This document shows, one piece after another, positions 55,133 through 64,000 of a DNA stretch of 64,000 nucleotides (the first letter of the stretch is position 1; each line of letters opens with the position of its first letter). The position numbers and the translations under genes are program-made. The DNA comes from Phragmites australis (lineage: Eukaryota; Streptophyta; Magnoliopsida; Poales; Poaceae), in assembly GCF_958298935.1 (NCBI RefSeq), contig NC_084927.1:10382001-10446000 (forward strand), given 5' to 3'. The notes under the pieces are model-generated. The model saw only the letters and a list, made by a program, of their open reading frames with translations. It ran no database searches and was not told the DNA's origin.

Positions 55133-56553
55133 ATGCCGAGAGCCAAAGGAAGCCGCCGTGACAGGACTCTGGGCAGCGTGCTGCCGGAGTCTCGCCTGAA
55201 GAATGAAGAGGCGGCGGATAAGATCAGGAAGTTGCTGGTCCCCGAGGGCCAGCAGGGAGCCTCGGTGGTGACGCCGGTGAACTTTTCGCCGGTGACGACC
55301 ATTCCCGGGTGCGTCATCTTGTTCACGTCTTTCGTGGCGGCGGGACTGGTGCCGCCATTCTCAACGTTCTTCCTCCAAGTCCTCGACACCTATGGCATCC
55401 AGTTGGTGCACTTGAGCCCCAACTCCGTCGTAGTGTTGGCGATGTTCGCACACTTGTGCGAGATGTTCGTGGGAGTGGCGCCTTCGGTGACGCTTCTCCA
55501 AAACTTTTTCGTCCTGCGGTCGGCCTGGAAGAAGAGGGGGTACTCCACGGCGGACGTCGCGGGGTGCTGCAATCTTCGGCTGTGGGACGGCTTGGGGGAG
55601 CAGTACATCCCCAAGGTGCTGCGCAGCAAATGGGAGGAGTGGCGGCGGGACTGGTTCTTCATCGACATCGACCCCCATGATCGTCTTGCTCTACTAGAAG
55701 TGGCGGCGGAGCCCCAGAAGTCGACGTGGGAGGTGCCGCCGCCAGAGGACGTGAGGTTGAAGCCGGTGTTCGAGCGCATCAGATTCCTACGCGACTCCGG
55801 GCTGACCTCGGTAATGGTGGTGGCGGACTTCTTGCGCCACCGCCTGGCGCCCCTGCGGGAGCGGGCCCGGCCGTGCTGGCTCTACACCGGGCCCGAAGAT
55901 ATCACCCGGACCCAAATCGGCGCAAGCTGGGATCTGGGCCCAGCTGAGCTGAGGGGCATGACCCGAGTGGTGACCGGCGTGGAGGACACGAGCCGGGCGG
56001 CGCTCCCGTGGCCGGAGATGGCGCTCTGCACTAACCCTGAGCGCGCGGCGATCTTGGCGAAGCTGCCGGAGTTTGACGCCCAGGGGCTCGTCGACCGGCC
56101 GAGGAGCCGGAGCCCCGAGGCCCCCGAGCTCCCTGGGTTGGACGAGGTGGCCAGCGAGGAGGCTGCGAGTAGCCCGGTGGGGGCAGGTGGCCCGGGCGCC
56201 GCGTGCAGCGAGCCGCAGGCCAGCGGTAGAGCCGCTGCGGGAAGCAGCCGTCACACCGGAGAAGAGGGCACCACCGAGAGCGCAGCGACGGTGGCACCGG
56301 GAGACCGGGGGAAGCGCCCCCGAATCTGCATCCCCGTGCCGGAGTCCCCACCGTCGCCATTGGCGGTGGCGGCGTTCCCAGCCTTGGAGCCGTGCCTCGT
56401 GAGGATGGGGCCTGACTCGACACCTGGAGACCGCGCGGCAGCCCCGCCGAGCCCCCGGCGGAAGTGGAGATGGGAGGATTCCGGGCCAGCACCGCCATGC
56501 CCAGAGTTCAGGCTCCCGGTGGCCAAATGGCAGTACCGGGGAACTACGACCGC
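55133..56553 (+). CDS. Tat-B antisense accessory protein, first exon (Transposase_28 domain)
   Basis: Plus-strand gene between pol and the 3' LTR, opposite to the element. It opens MPRAKGSRRDRTLG and is uninterrupted for 473 codons. Residues of about 45-200 form the 'putative gypsy type transposon' domain: CVILFTSFVAAGLVPPF, LVHLSPNSVVVLAMFAHLCEMF, then RDWFFIDIDPHDRLAL. Residues 200-300 include GPEDITRTQIG; after about 310 it is Pro/Ala/Ser-rich and probably disordered. The frame meets TAA exactly inside GTAAGT (56554-56559), a strong splice donor, so I end the exon at 56553. Tat-A has the same gene in decayed form on its own antisense side. The domain's function is not known to me; the name does not mean it is a transposase. 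Confidence 0.75.
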
Positions 56554-56656
56554 GTAAGTTTCATTTTTCGCTCTTTTTTGGGCGCTCTCCGCCCAAACTA
56601 AACTTCGGTTCTGACCTTCGTCTGTCTCCTGCACGCCACCCACGGGCGCCGCCGAG

Positions 56657-58305
56657 GGCGAAGGAACGCCGACGCTGGCGCCAGCGCCTGAGCCAAGCCA
56701 GCCGACGGAGCCGAGGCAGGCGGATGCGGCGATGGCGGGGGGCCAGCGGACGCGGCGGCCAAGGGGAGGATGGTGGAAGCGGCGACTGAGGCAGGGACGC
56801 AGCCGTTGCCCGAACCCTTGGCGCTGGTGGAACCTACCCCGGGCGTGCAGAGCCCGGGGCGGATGATGGCAGGGGCAGTGGCCTTGCCGGGGCCAGCGGG
56901 TGCGGTGGCCGAGGCGGGAACGCGGCCGTCGCCCGAGAGCCTGGCGTCAGTCGAACCTACCTCGGGCATGTCGAGCCCGGGGCGGATGATCGTGTGGTGA
57001 CCCTCGGGGACCCTGAACCCCCCAGAGGTGGATCGCTGGGAAACCAGCGCTCCACCGGCGCTCGACCTGCCTGCCGACCCCTTCCTGGCTACGATCGAGG
57101 GCGTCCAGGTGGCGGTCGAGCGGCTGGGCGCGGCGGTGGATGCGAAGGAGGGGCAGCTTGAAGCGGAGCGCGCCCGGCTGGACTTGGAGAGGGCGCAACT
57201 TGCGAACGCCCAGGAAGAGGCCCGCGCGGTGGCTGCGCGAGAGCAGAAGATTTTGGAGGATACCCGCGCAGAGGTCGCGCGGGAGCGGGAGATTTTGAAG
57301 ACCGCCCGAGCTGAAGCCGCGCGGGAGCGAGAAGGCGCCACCCGCCTGGTTGAGGCGTCGCGGCAGCAGGCTGCCGAGGCCCTTGCCAGGGAGGCGCAGG
57401 CGTAGGAACGGGAGGAGGCAGTCGCGGGCCGCGAGAAGGCGGCGGAGGACCTCCGGGCTGAGCTAACCCGTCGAGAAGGCTAGGTCGATTAGACGTGCGC
57501 CAGCCTCCAACATTGGAAAGATGAGCTCCAGAGAATTGACGGAGATGTCCGACGGTGGGAGGAGGACGTCTCCATCCGGGAGGTCGACAACGAGATCACG
57601 ACGGCGGAGCTGGGCGCCCGGGAAGACTCGCTGACCCGCCGGGAGGGGGAGGCTGCCGCGGCGGCGGCGACCGTTGCCGCCAGGGAGGAGGAGAACGCCA
57701 AACACGAGGCAGAGCTGGCCGCCCGCGAGCGGGCTTTGTCCGAACTGGTGGCGCAGACGAAGCAGGCCACCGGCCTCGCATCCGGCGCTGGTGCTTCAGG
57801 TGCGGCCGGGGGCCAGGGTCTCGAGGAGCAGCTTCGGATCGCGAAGGAGAAGCTTGAGGCTGCCTTCGTCTCGCGGGTCAACTTGCAGCAGATGTTGGAG
57901 GACGTACTCCGGCGGATGCGGCAGGCCGTGGAGAGGGCCGGCCTTGGCCGACTCGTCGCGGACGAGAAGAGCGATGGCCCCGAACAACAAGTCCTGGGGC
58001 TTCAACAAGTCTGCGAGCGCCTCGAGTCGCTGCCCTGGGCCGTCCAGGAGCTTGCCGCCCGGGAAGGACGCGGCTTGGCCCAAGTGGTGGCCAAGCACGT
58101 CCTGGCCCGCTACCGAAGTAGAGACTTGAACTTCCCGCTGGAGCCAGCGCGGGAAGGAGTGGTCGAAGCCGAGGGAGAGGCCGCCCGGGAAGCAGTTCGG
58201 AGCACCGCTGCCGAGGTGGCGGCCGCCTTCAGGCGGGAAGTGCCGCCGCCGCCAGCCCCCGGGGATGGCCAAGACGACTCCGATGCCGACTCTACCTCCG
58301 ATTAA
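56657..58305 (+). CDS. Tat-B antisense accessory protein, coiled-coil exon (lightly broken)
   Basis: Downstream coding block after a likely intron with a pyrimidine-rich end near 56605-56634; the acceptor is unclear because the expected CAG there reads CAC. Pro/Ala-rich sequence at 56770-57000 precedes a long coiled coil at 57028-58200 (RLDLERAQLANAQEEARAVA, REREILKTARAEAARERE, ERALSELVAQTKQ). A conserved-looking end follows (VVAKHVLARYRSRDLNFPLE) and an acidic tail DGQDDSDADSTSD before TAA at 58303-58305. Stops at 57403-57405 and 57481-57492 and a shift near 57000 break it in this copy. The domain-plus-coiled-coil plan suggests a self-assembling, possibly nucleic-acid-associated protein; that is inference. 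Confidence 0.6.
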
Positions 58306-59975
58306 GCTTTTGTAGTAGCTTTTTTTTGTCTTGGCTGGATGTAAATATGGGAGTGATCCCTTAGAAATGCTTGTATTCCCCTTATGAATATAATGGAAGC
58401 TTTTCTTTGGGCTCACAACTCCGGTGCCCTTGAGTACTTAGCGTTTCTTCTGATGTTTTGCCTTGAAGCCCCGGGGAGTACTCAGTCGGACCGCTCCCGA
58501 CCTTTCCGTCCCCGAGAACAAAGTCGTCCTGATCGTCTTTCTTGGCGCGTTCAGCCCCCGAGCCCTCGCGAGTCCGCATCGACTAAGTCAAGAGACAAAG
58601 ACACGAACTTCCTTGCTCGGGAGATGGATCGATCCAGCACGGAACACGCCATGATCGGTTAACACTTTTTCACCATGCAACCACTCAGTCTGCAGACCGG
58701 AGACACGCACGGGCGGGAATGCGACCAAGAGTCCCCATGGTTCGGTGGTACCCGGGCTTAAGACGAACCGAACCGAGCACCGACAGCCCGCCCCTGAGGC
58801 CTAGGCTCCGGACTACTCGAGTGGCTCGAGCGATAGGATTACCCAGGACACCCAGGGACTCGGTAGTGCTCGGGGCCCTTAAAAGCGGACCGAACACCAC
58901 GACCACCACGAAGGACTTCGGTCGGACATTACCGCACGTACGGTACACCTTTCTACGGACTGTTCTATCGTTCTAGGAAAAAGTAGACACATGGTAGGGT
59001 TTTGTGCGCGAGGAGATCATCTCACTGGGCAGATTAGAATATGAGGGCCCCCGAGGATGACTCGGGAACAAAATACTATTGAATCGTAAATTCATCTGAA
59101 TTTAATCACTCACCGGACAGCTGTTGGCCTTTCGATCGGCCGATCCAGGAGGAGCGTGCGCTCCGAGCTCGGGGTGCCCGGGGGCTTGGTTCCTTCAGCC
59201 AGGACGCCCGAGCGTCAAGGGGCATGCGAGGAGCCCGGGGGCGGGTGATCTCGACCAGTCATGCCTAAGCGGTAGGACCACCTAAGGACCCTTGGGGCCA
59301 AGCAGCGACCTGGGCATCGAGGCCCCCGCGGTCGAGCTGCTTTTGCTTTGATTGTTGACCTGTGACTTAAGAGAGAATTGGGAATTTCTTTGCTTGGTGC
59401 ACTCTGTTAGTGCGGTACTTGTTATAGACTGCCCTCGTTTTTGACCCGAGACCTCTCGAATACCCAGACCAGCGGATAAGAGCAGGCAGAGGCATAACCC
59501 AGAGGTCCTATGGTTCGGTGGCGCCCGGGTATGACAGACCAGACCGAGCACCGATAGCCCGCCCCTGGGGCCTGAGCTCCGGACTACTCGAGCGGCTCGA
59601 GCGATAGGATTACCCAGAGCACCCAGGGACTCAGTAGTGCCCGGAGATTAGCCAGGACACCGAACACCACAGCCTACCACATCGGACGTAAGTCAGCGGC
59701 AGCTGCCCGCACGCATACCGATCGGGATTCTTTTATCAGCGGGGAAAAAGAGAGAGCAAACTTTTCTCGCACAACCAAGCACATCACCAAACCGATTAAA
59801 CATATGGAATCCAGAAAAAAAAAAGAAATTGACATACGATTGCATATTAACATTTTCACTGAATTGACAATTTTTACAAGGTTGGGTGACTTACCCAGCT
59901 AGTGGCAGCCCCCGGTCAACCTGGGGCGGGGGTGAAGCCCCCGGCCTGGTTGACCTGAGCCGCGAGCATGGCCAT
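58306..59975. other. Spacer between the antisense gene and pol, with a long direct repeat
   Basis: No gene seen. GTAAATATGG at 58340 and AATATAATGG at 58386 may serve 3'-end formation of the antisense gene. A segment of about 180 bases at 58728-58915 recurs at 59501-59680, sharing GACTACTCGAG, GATAGGATTACCCAG and CACCCAGGGACTC. The core GTGCTCGGGG of the LTR array appears again near 58867. Confidence 0.65.
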
Positions 59976-60893
59976 CTACGGGTAGAACTTGCGCAGATGC
60001 TCGATGTTCCACAGGTTGGGAAGCGGCTGCCCATCTTCTGCTGCCAACCTGAAAGAACCTTCTCGCGGGACCGCGATCACGGTGAAGGGACCCTCCCACA
60101 TAGGGGATAGCTTATTCTTTCCTTCGCGCGACTGGACGCGTCGGAGAACTAGATCCCCCACCTCAAAGGACCGTGCCCAGACGTGGCGCTGGTGGTAGCG
60201 CCGCAAACTTTGTTGGTACCGAGCCGCCCGGACGGCGGCACGCCGCCGGCGCTCTTCCAGGTAGTCGACGTCGTCGCGTCTCAGCTACTCTTGCTCACCC
60301 TCAGAGTATGCATGCACCCGAGGGGAGACTAGAGTGAGCTCGGAGGGGAGGACCGCCTCAGCGCCGTAGACGAGGAAGAATAGAGTCTCTCCAGTGGCGC
60401 GGCTTGGTGTGGTCCGATTAGCCCATAGCACGGCGGGCAGCTCGTCCACCCATCCCTACCCGTGCTTTGCGAGCACGTCATAGGTCCGGGTTTTGAGGCC
60501 CTTCAGTATCTCCGTGTTGGCGCGCTCGACTTGCCCGTTACTCCGAGGATGAGCGACGGAGGTGAAGCAGAGCTTGATGCCAAGGTCTTCGCAGTAGTCC
60601 CCGAACAGGGCACTCATGAACTGGGTGCCGTTGTCGGTGATGATCCGGTTTGGGACACCGAAGCGACTGGTGATGCCGCGCATAAACTGGAGTGCTGTGT
60701 TCTTGGTCACCTTGATGACTGGGACCGCCTCCGGCCACTTGGTGAACTTGTCGATGGCGACGTAGAGGTACTCATAGCCCCCGATTGCTCGGGGGAATGG
60801 ACCCAGAATGTCCAACCCCTAGACCACGAAAGGCCATGACAGGGGGATGGTGTGAAGAGCCTGAGCTGGCTGGTGAATCTGCTTTGCGTGGAA
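59976..60893 (-). pseudogene. Tat-B integrase
   Basis: The core at 60815-60456 has MDILGPFPRAIGG (first Asp), RIITDNGTQFMSALF (second Asp) and HPRSNGQVERANTEI (Glu), so the catalytic triad is intact. A stop near 60456-60458 follows LAKHG; the frame continues [21 protein letters not shown] and, after a stop near 60285, to the C-terminal GDLVLRRVQSREGKNKLSPMWEGP and the end NLWNIEHLRKFYP at 59976. A further stop lies near 60823 just before the core. It would insert the cDNA into the genome; three nonsense changes spoil it. Confidence 0.85.
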
Positions 60894-61874
60894 CTAGCAC
60901 GCCCTGCAGCGCCGAACCAGCTCGGAAGCATCCTGGAGAGCTGTAGGCCAGTAGAAACCTTGCCGGAAGGCCTTCCCGACCAGCGTGCGGAACGATGAAT
61001 GGCCACCGCACTCGCCCTCGTGGATCTCAGCGAGAAGTTCGCTGCCTTCTGCCCGGGAGATGCATTTCAGGAGGACGCCTCCTGCGCTACGCCGGTAGAG
61101 ATCCCCATATACTATGGCATAGCGTTTGGACTGCCGAGCAACTCTTTCGGCAGACGCCTCATCCCCGGGAAGGGACTTTTCCTTCAAGTACCCTCGGATG
61201 TCAGATATCCACGAGGCATCTTGAGAACATTCAGCAAGTGCAGCACACTCGCCGGACGGCGGCACCCTAACGGGGCTTCCCACTGAGGGCACCGCCGGGG
61301 TCCCCTGAATTGAGTTCGAGGTTTCCCCTTCGTCCTGTTCGGCAGGCAGGACGAAAGGCCGTGTGAGTCTTTCTTCAAAAACTCCGGCAGGGACGCGTGG
61401 ACGGGAGGAGGCCAGGTGGAAGAGCTCATCGGCCAGAGCGTTGTCGCGGTGAGGGATGTACCGCAACTCAAGGCCATCGAAGCGCCTCTCCAGCTTCCTG
61501 ACTGCTGCCACGTACGCCGCCATTTGAGGATCCGTGCACTGGTACTCTTTGGACACCTGGTTGATCACCAGCTGGGAATCTCCCTTGACCAGGAGGCGAC
61601 GAATCCCGAGCCCCACCACAGCTCGGAGGCGGGCGATGAGACCTTCATATTCCGCCATGTTGTTGGATGCGTGGAACTGCAGCAGCATAACGTACCAGAG
61701 TTCTTCACCCGTTGGGGAGGTGAGAACCACTCCGGCCCCCACACCTTTGAGCGTGAGGGAACCGTCGAAGTGCATGACCCAGTATCCGGGCGCGTCGCGC
61801 CCGGGATATGCAGAAACCTCTTCTGGGACGACCTCGGGGACGGGTGTCCACTCTACCACGAAGTCGGAGAGCAC
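60894..61874 (-). pseudogene. Tat-B second RNase H and integrase zinc domain
   Basis: A 326-codon frame opening VVEWTPVPEVV. It then has a second RNase H: WVMHFDGSLTLKGVGAGVVL (first Asp), FHASNNMAEYEGLIAR (Glu), LLVKGDSQLVINQV (Asp) and RYIPHRDNALADEL (Asp). This is the archaeal-type RNase H known as an extra domain in Tat elements, thought to supplement or replace the older one. The last part has the integrase zinc motif (HEGECGGHSSFRTL and CRAC). The frame stops at 60894 in CRAC, short of the core. Confidence 0.86.
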
Positions 61875-63427
61875 CTGGCTTTTGATCGCCTAGCGACTGA
61901 CAAATTGCAGGTCGAACTCCGCCAGCTCCACCGCCCACTTGACAACTCACCCGGTGCCTTCTCAGTTCCGAAGGATGGGTCCCAGCGGATACGTGGTAAC
62001 CACTGAGACCTTGTGCGCTTGAAAGTAATGGCGCAGCTTCCGGGAAGCGATGAGCACGGCGTAGAGCAGCTTCTGAGCCTGGGGATACCTTGCTTTGGCC
62101 TCCCGAAGGACTTCACTGACGAAGTACACCGGTCGTTGTACCCGACGGACCCGAACCGCGGCCTCACCCGGGCGGCTGTTACAGCCCCCGGGCTCGACGG
62201 CGTGGTCGGGGCTGGCCGGGTGCTCGGGCTCAACTCCCTGGTCGGGAGGAGCAGAGTGCTCGGACTCGACCCCTGCTCGGGGGGAGCCAAGTGCTCGGGC
62301 TCGACCCCTGGCTCGGGGGGAGCCAAGTGCTCGGGCGAGTGCTCGGGGGCCGCCGGGAGCTGGGACCCAGCACCTGGCCCCGCGCACTCGTCGCGCTCCA
62401 CCACCAGCACCATGCTCACGACCTGAGGAGTGGCTGATACGTAGAGTAGTAACGGCTCGCCTTCAGAGGGAGCCACCAGCACGGGTGGTGAGGTGAGGTA
62501 CTTCTTCAGATCGCGGAAGGCCTGCTCGGCCTCCGGTGTCCAGTCGAAATGACTGGTCTTCTTCAAAAGCTTGAAGAGGGGGAGCCCTCGCTCCCCGAGC
62601 TTGGAGATGAAGCGCCCAAGGGCTGCCATGCAGCCGGCGATACGCTGGACCTCTTTGAGTCGAAAAGGGGGTCGCATCTGCTCGATGGCCCGGATCTTCT
62701 CTGGATTGGCCTCGATTCCTCGGCCGAAAACCAAGAAACCGAGGAGCTTGCCCACCGGCACCCCGAGGACACACTTCTCGGGGTTGAGCTTGAGGCGGGA
62801 GGTGCGGAGACTGTTGAAAGTCTCGGCAAGGTCCTCGAGCAGGGTGGCGCGGTCTCGGGACTTGACCACGAGATCGTCGATGTAGGCTTCGACGTTGCGG
62901 CCAACCTGTGAATCAAGGGTAATGCGAATGGCGCGCTGGAAAGAAGACCCAGCATTGCGCAAACCGAAAGGCATTGAAATATAACAATAAGTCCCCACCG
63001 AGGTGGTAAAGGCAATTTTTTCTTCATCCTCTACGGCCATGCGGATCTGGTGATACCCAGAGTTTGCATCTAAAAAACATAAAAGATCGCATCCCGCGGT
63101 TGCATCTACAATTTGATCAATGCGGGGCAAGGGAAAAGGATCTTTAGGGCAAGCCTTATTTAGGTCGGTGTAATCCACACACATGCGGAGCTTGCTATTG
63201 GCCTTTGGGACGATAACTGGGTTCACCAGCCAGTCGGGGTGGAGGACCTCTCGGATGAATCTGGTGTCAAGGAGCTTGCTGACCTGCTCCTGGATGAATT
63301 CCTGGCGCTCAAGCGCCTGCCGCCGGACCTTCTGCTTCACCGGGCGGGCGTCCGGGCGCACCGCCAAGTGATGCTTGATCACCTCCCTAGGGATCCCGGG
63401 CATGTTGGACGGTTGCCATGCAAACAC
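61875..63427 (-). pseudogene. Tat-B reverse transcriptase and first RNase H
   Basis: Opens MFAWQPSNMPGIPREVIKHH. RT shows VNPVIVPKANSKLRMCVDYTDLNKACPKD, FLDANSGYHQI, MPFGLRNAGSSFQRA and the catalytic AYIDDLVVKS, then LLGFLVFGRGIEANPEKI. RNase H begins [17 protein letters not shown] but is then interrupted by a repeat-encoded stretch (62190-62345) with multiples of [13 protein letters not shown] one-base-short repeat unit there changes the frame, and the rest of RNase H ([33 protein letters not shown]) is read in the other frame at about 62150-61965. The usual first Asp of RNase H appears as Ser (LYVSAT). RT itself looks intact. Confidence 0.88.
62192..62345. repeat. 36-bp minisatellite inside Tat-B RNase H
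   Basis: Units 62223-62258 (36 bp), 62259-62293 (35 bp) and 62294-62329 (36 bp), with partial units on both sides, all variants of CTCGGGCTCGACCCCTGG plus CTCGGGGGGAGCCAAGTG. Translated in the pol direction they give [16 protein letters not shown] repeats. The 35-bp unit shifts the frame. Confidence 0.9.
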
Positions 63428-63466
63428 GTCTGCGTTAGCCCGGAGGAAGGTGACGAGCGCGCTTTC

Positions 63467-64000
63467 CTATTTGCTGCCCAGGCCACCGCCGATCCGGATG
63501 ACCTGAGTAGCACCTTCGCCCACAACGACCTCTTTCGTGGGAACAGAGGCGTCGGCGGTGAGTCGGGGTTTAGATGAAGAGGGTCCCGGGCCCCCTGGGC
63601 AGCCTTCGACCTCGGCCTGAGCTGAGACCAAAGCCATGTACGTCTGCTCGGCGCAGGAAACGGCGCCACCAGAATCGGCAGTCACGGAGATGGGGCCTGT
63701 TGGGCCCGGCATCTTAACCGTGAGATATGCATAATGGGCGGCCATCATGAATTTGGCGAGCACCGGGCACCCGAGGATGGCGTTGTAGGGGAGGGGGAGC
63801 TCCGCGACGTCGAAGAGGACGTTCTCCGTGCGGAAGTTGTCCCGACTCCCGAAGGTCACAGGTAGCTCGACCTGCCCGAGAGGCAGGGAGTGCCCAGGCG
63901 TCACTCCGCATAATGGAAGCGACGGCTTTAGGCGCCGGGAGGGCACCTGCAACTTCTCGAAGGCCTCCTTGGATAGGAGGTTGAGGCCTGCACCCCCATC
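63467..64000 (-). pseudogene. Tat-B protease, N-terminal side beyond window
   Basis: The active site DGGAGLNLLSKEAF lies at the very window edge (63999-63958). The protease fold follows: GQVELPVTFG, NVLFDVAELPLPYNAILGCPVLAKFMM and AAHYAYLTVKMPG. This is the long protease-linker arrangement of Tat elements, with the DGG form of the aspartic site. A stop at 63467 separates it from RT at 63427. The linker after it (TADASVPTKEVVVGEGATQVIRIGGGL) is typical of the group. Confidence 0.82.

Larger units (their letters stand above)
53076..64000 (-). mobile_element. Tat-type Ty3/gypsy element (Tat-B) with antisense gene; 5' end beyond window
   Basis: Read on the minus strand from the right: protease, RT, RNase H, a second RNase H, integrase, a 1.4 kb spacer, the antisense accessory gene (on the plus strand), polypurine tract and 3' LTR (54618 to 53076). 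Dual RNase H domains and an antisense ORF between pol and 3' LTR are known traits of the Tat lineage. Composition is GC-rich, unlike the CRM-like element it sits in. It is the best-preserved element in the window, with only a few frame breaks. Confidence 0.88.

Noticed and set aside
55133..56553. Transposase_28-domain gene as a DNA transposase
   Set aside because: The name is historical; there is no DDE triad, terminal inverted repeat or other DNA-transposon trait, and it is embedded in LTR elements.
60999..62006. Plus-strand open frames opposite Tat-B RNase H
   Set aside because: Mirror frames of GC-rich coding DNA; the minus-strand reading has clear catalytic motifs.

Overview
The window looks like repeat-rich nuclear DNA of a grass (Poaceae). 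It is almost wall-to-wall LTR retrotransposons of families typical of grass genomes: Tekay/Del-type chromodomain Ty3/gypsy, Tat-type Ty3/gypsy with an antisense accessory gene, SIRE/Maximus-like Ty1/copia and a CRM-like chromovirus. I see no convincing single-copy host gene, rRNA, tRNA gene or CRISPR array. The organism call is inference from element types; no marker gene is present.

Layout. 1-9341: a Tekay-type gypsy element (here Tekay-1) on the minus strand, with the end of its 3' LTR, gag-pol, an extra ORF upstream of gag, the tRNA-Met primer site and a complete 3.0 kb 5' LTR. 9342-14521: the 3' half of a plus-strand Tat-type element (Tat-A), consisting of a decayed antisense accessory gene, polypurine tract and 0.57 kb LTR. 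14522-17192: a badly decayed copia fragment (copia-1). 17193-26097: a larger SIRE-like copia element (copia-2) with a rearranged 5' end. 26098-43195: a gypsy element (N1) split by a second, related element (N2, 30067-42923). N2's 3' LTR is in turn split by a solo LTR of the Tekay-1 family (39600-42631). Exact 5-bp target duplications mark N2 (TTGAT) and the solo LTR (GTAGA). 43196-44234: low-complexity DNA and an LTR remnant. 44235-47089: a minus-oriented Tekay-like LTR carrying a GC-rich MITE-like insert. 47090-53075: a CRM-like chromovirus with one LTR flanked by internal sequence on both sides. 53076-64000: the 3' part of a minus-strand Tat-type element (Tat-B) with LTR, antisense accessory gene, integrase, two RNase H domains, RT and protease; its gag and 5' LTR lie beyond the window.

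How the parts work together. In intact relatives each element makes Gag for the particle and a protease-RT-RNase H-integrase polyprotein for cDNA synthesis and insertion, primed at the tRNA-Met sites seen here. Nearly every copy carries in-frame stops, frameshifts or lost active-site residues, so they are relics. Tat-B is the best preserved. Notable points are the antisense gene at the same place in both Tat elements (with its own TATA box and splice-donor-like site in Tat-B), a 36-bp minisatellite inside the Tat-B RNase H region whose 35-bp unit breaks the frame, a hairpin-rich repeat array in the Tat-B LTR, and a histone-H3-tail-like N-terminus on the extra ORF of Tekay-1.
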